Source of the DNA: Candidatus Methanovirga meridionalis | GTDB lineage: Archaea; Methanobacteriota; Methanobacteria; Methanobacteriales; Methanobacteriaceae | Length of the DNA stretch: 16,642 nt | NCBI GenBank assembly: GCA_031289325.1 | Contig: JAITPS010000019.1 | Span: 1-16,642 of the forward strand | Reading direction: 5' to 3' | Shown: in pieces, positions 16,402 to 16,642 of the stretch | Layout: each line of letters opens with the position of its first letter | Position numbering within the stretch: position 1 is the stretch's first letter | The notes under the pieces: generated by a model | The model's input: only the letters and a program-made list of their open reading frames with translations | Told to the model about the DNA's origin: nothing | The model's database searches: none | Made by a program: the position numbers and the translations under genes

Positions 16402-16479
16402 TTACATTTTCATTGCCTTTTTTAAGGTTCTTATTTCTTTTTCTCGGTTAACTTCATTACTTTTCTCTGTTATTTAATT
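16402..16479 (-). pseudogene. Possible coding relic
   Basis: On the minus strand a frame reads ITEKSNEVNREKEIRTLKKA and then MKM before two stops. It resumes after them with a similar lysine/glutamate-rich character (KWLKKYENRKS). The strand bias (pyrimidine-rich on +) over about 16340-16480 fits minus-strand coding history. There is no start codon and the family is not recognised. A decayed coiled-coil or transposase N-terminus is conceivable, as is chance. Confidence 0.2.
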
Positions 16480-16567
16480 AATATTTATAATATTAGTTAT
16501 ATGTTTTTATTAAAGGGTTGTTTACATATTTTATTTGATTATAGTTTATCATTGTTTATATCTTGTT

Positions 16568-16579
16568 ACATGTACATGT
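16568..16579. promoter_or_regulatory. 12-bp perfect palindrome acatgtacatgt
   Basis: This self-complementary dyad stands out from the AT-rich surroundings. It lies about 50 bases upstream of a TATA-like tttatata (16629-16636) that would serve a rightward gene beyond the window edge. A homodimeric regulator site is plausible but unproven. Confidence 0.35.
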
Positions 16580-16628
16580 CTTTACTAATATATGTAATGT
16601 CAATAATTTGAATTTTAATTTCAAAATG

Positions 16629-16636
16629 TTTATATA
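16629..16636 (+). promoter_or_regulatory. TATA-like box for a gene beyond the right edge
   Basis: tttatata, followed by ggttaa at the window end, would give a transcript starting outside the window and divergent from the helicase operon. It is weak evidence in AT-rich DNA. Confidence 0.25.
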
Positions 16637-16642
16637 GGTTAA

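Overview
The window looks like a piece of a very AT-rich methanogen chromosome, most probably order Methanobacteriales and most like Methanobrevibacter. The archaeal class I release factor aRF1 (NIKS and GGQ motifs, C-terminal zinc ribbon) and the archaeal PRTase-type regulator GfcR fix the domain. The low G+C, long non-coding gaps (1.0-1.6 kb) and GGAGG/GGTG-type ribosome binding sites fit that group. The genus is an inference, and no rRNA or tRNA gene was recognised.

Layout: (1) 1-1608 is a gene-free region with a 20-bp tandem array at the left edge, two head-to-tail copies of a dispersed repeat (family A), a possible gene relic, and one copy of a second repeat (family B). (2) 1609-3470 holds adenine deaminase (ade, +) followed by a 35-codon ORF whose start overlaps the ade stop as TGATG. 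(3) 3563-5404 is a minus-strand pair, hemC then a Gfo/Idh/MocA sugar-nucleotide-type dehydrogenase, converging on ade over a hairpin. (4) 5405-6786 is gene-free and holds a family A copy with seven 30-bp tandem repeats and a perfect 11-bp hairpin. (5) gfcR (+) and prf1 (-) converge over a hairpin with a T-tract. (6) 8747-9879 is gene-free and densely packed with repeats: a family A fragment, a 138-bp imperfect palindrome, family B, a 19-bp array and a complete family A element. (7) 9880-16162 is a two-gene minus-strand operon: a PLD-nuclease/Snf2-type helicase fusion followed by an Eco57I/PglX-like adenine methyltransferase. (8) 16163-16642 is a non-coding upstream region.

How the genes work together: ade (purine salvage), hemC (tetrapyrroles for F430, B12 and siroheme), the dehydrogenase (probably envelope sugar metabolism), gfcR and prf1 are housekeeping genes. 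The last operon is accessory. The methyltransferase would mark self DNA, while the other protein carries a DNA-translocating motor and an HKD-type nuclease half-site. This is a compact DISARM/type I-like restriction arrangement with no separate specificity, DrmA or DrmB gene in view. It is the most interesting system here. It is bounded on both sides by inward-facing ends of repeat family A, which suggests an inserted module or a repeat-rich insertion site.

The other notable theme is the non-coding DNA. Family A elements share a 20-bp end and imperfect terminal inverted repeats. Different copies have expanded different internal segments into minisatellites of 19, 20, 23 or 30 bp.
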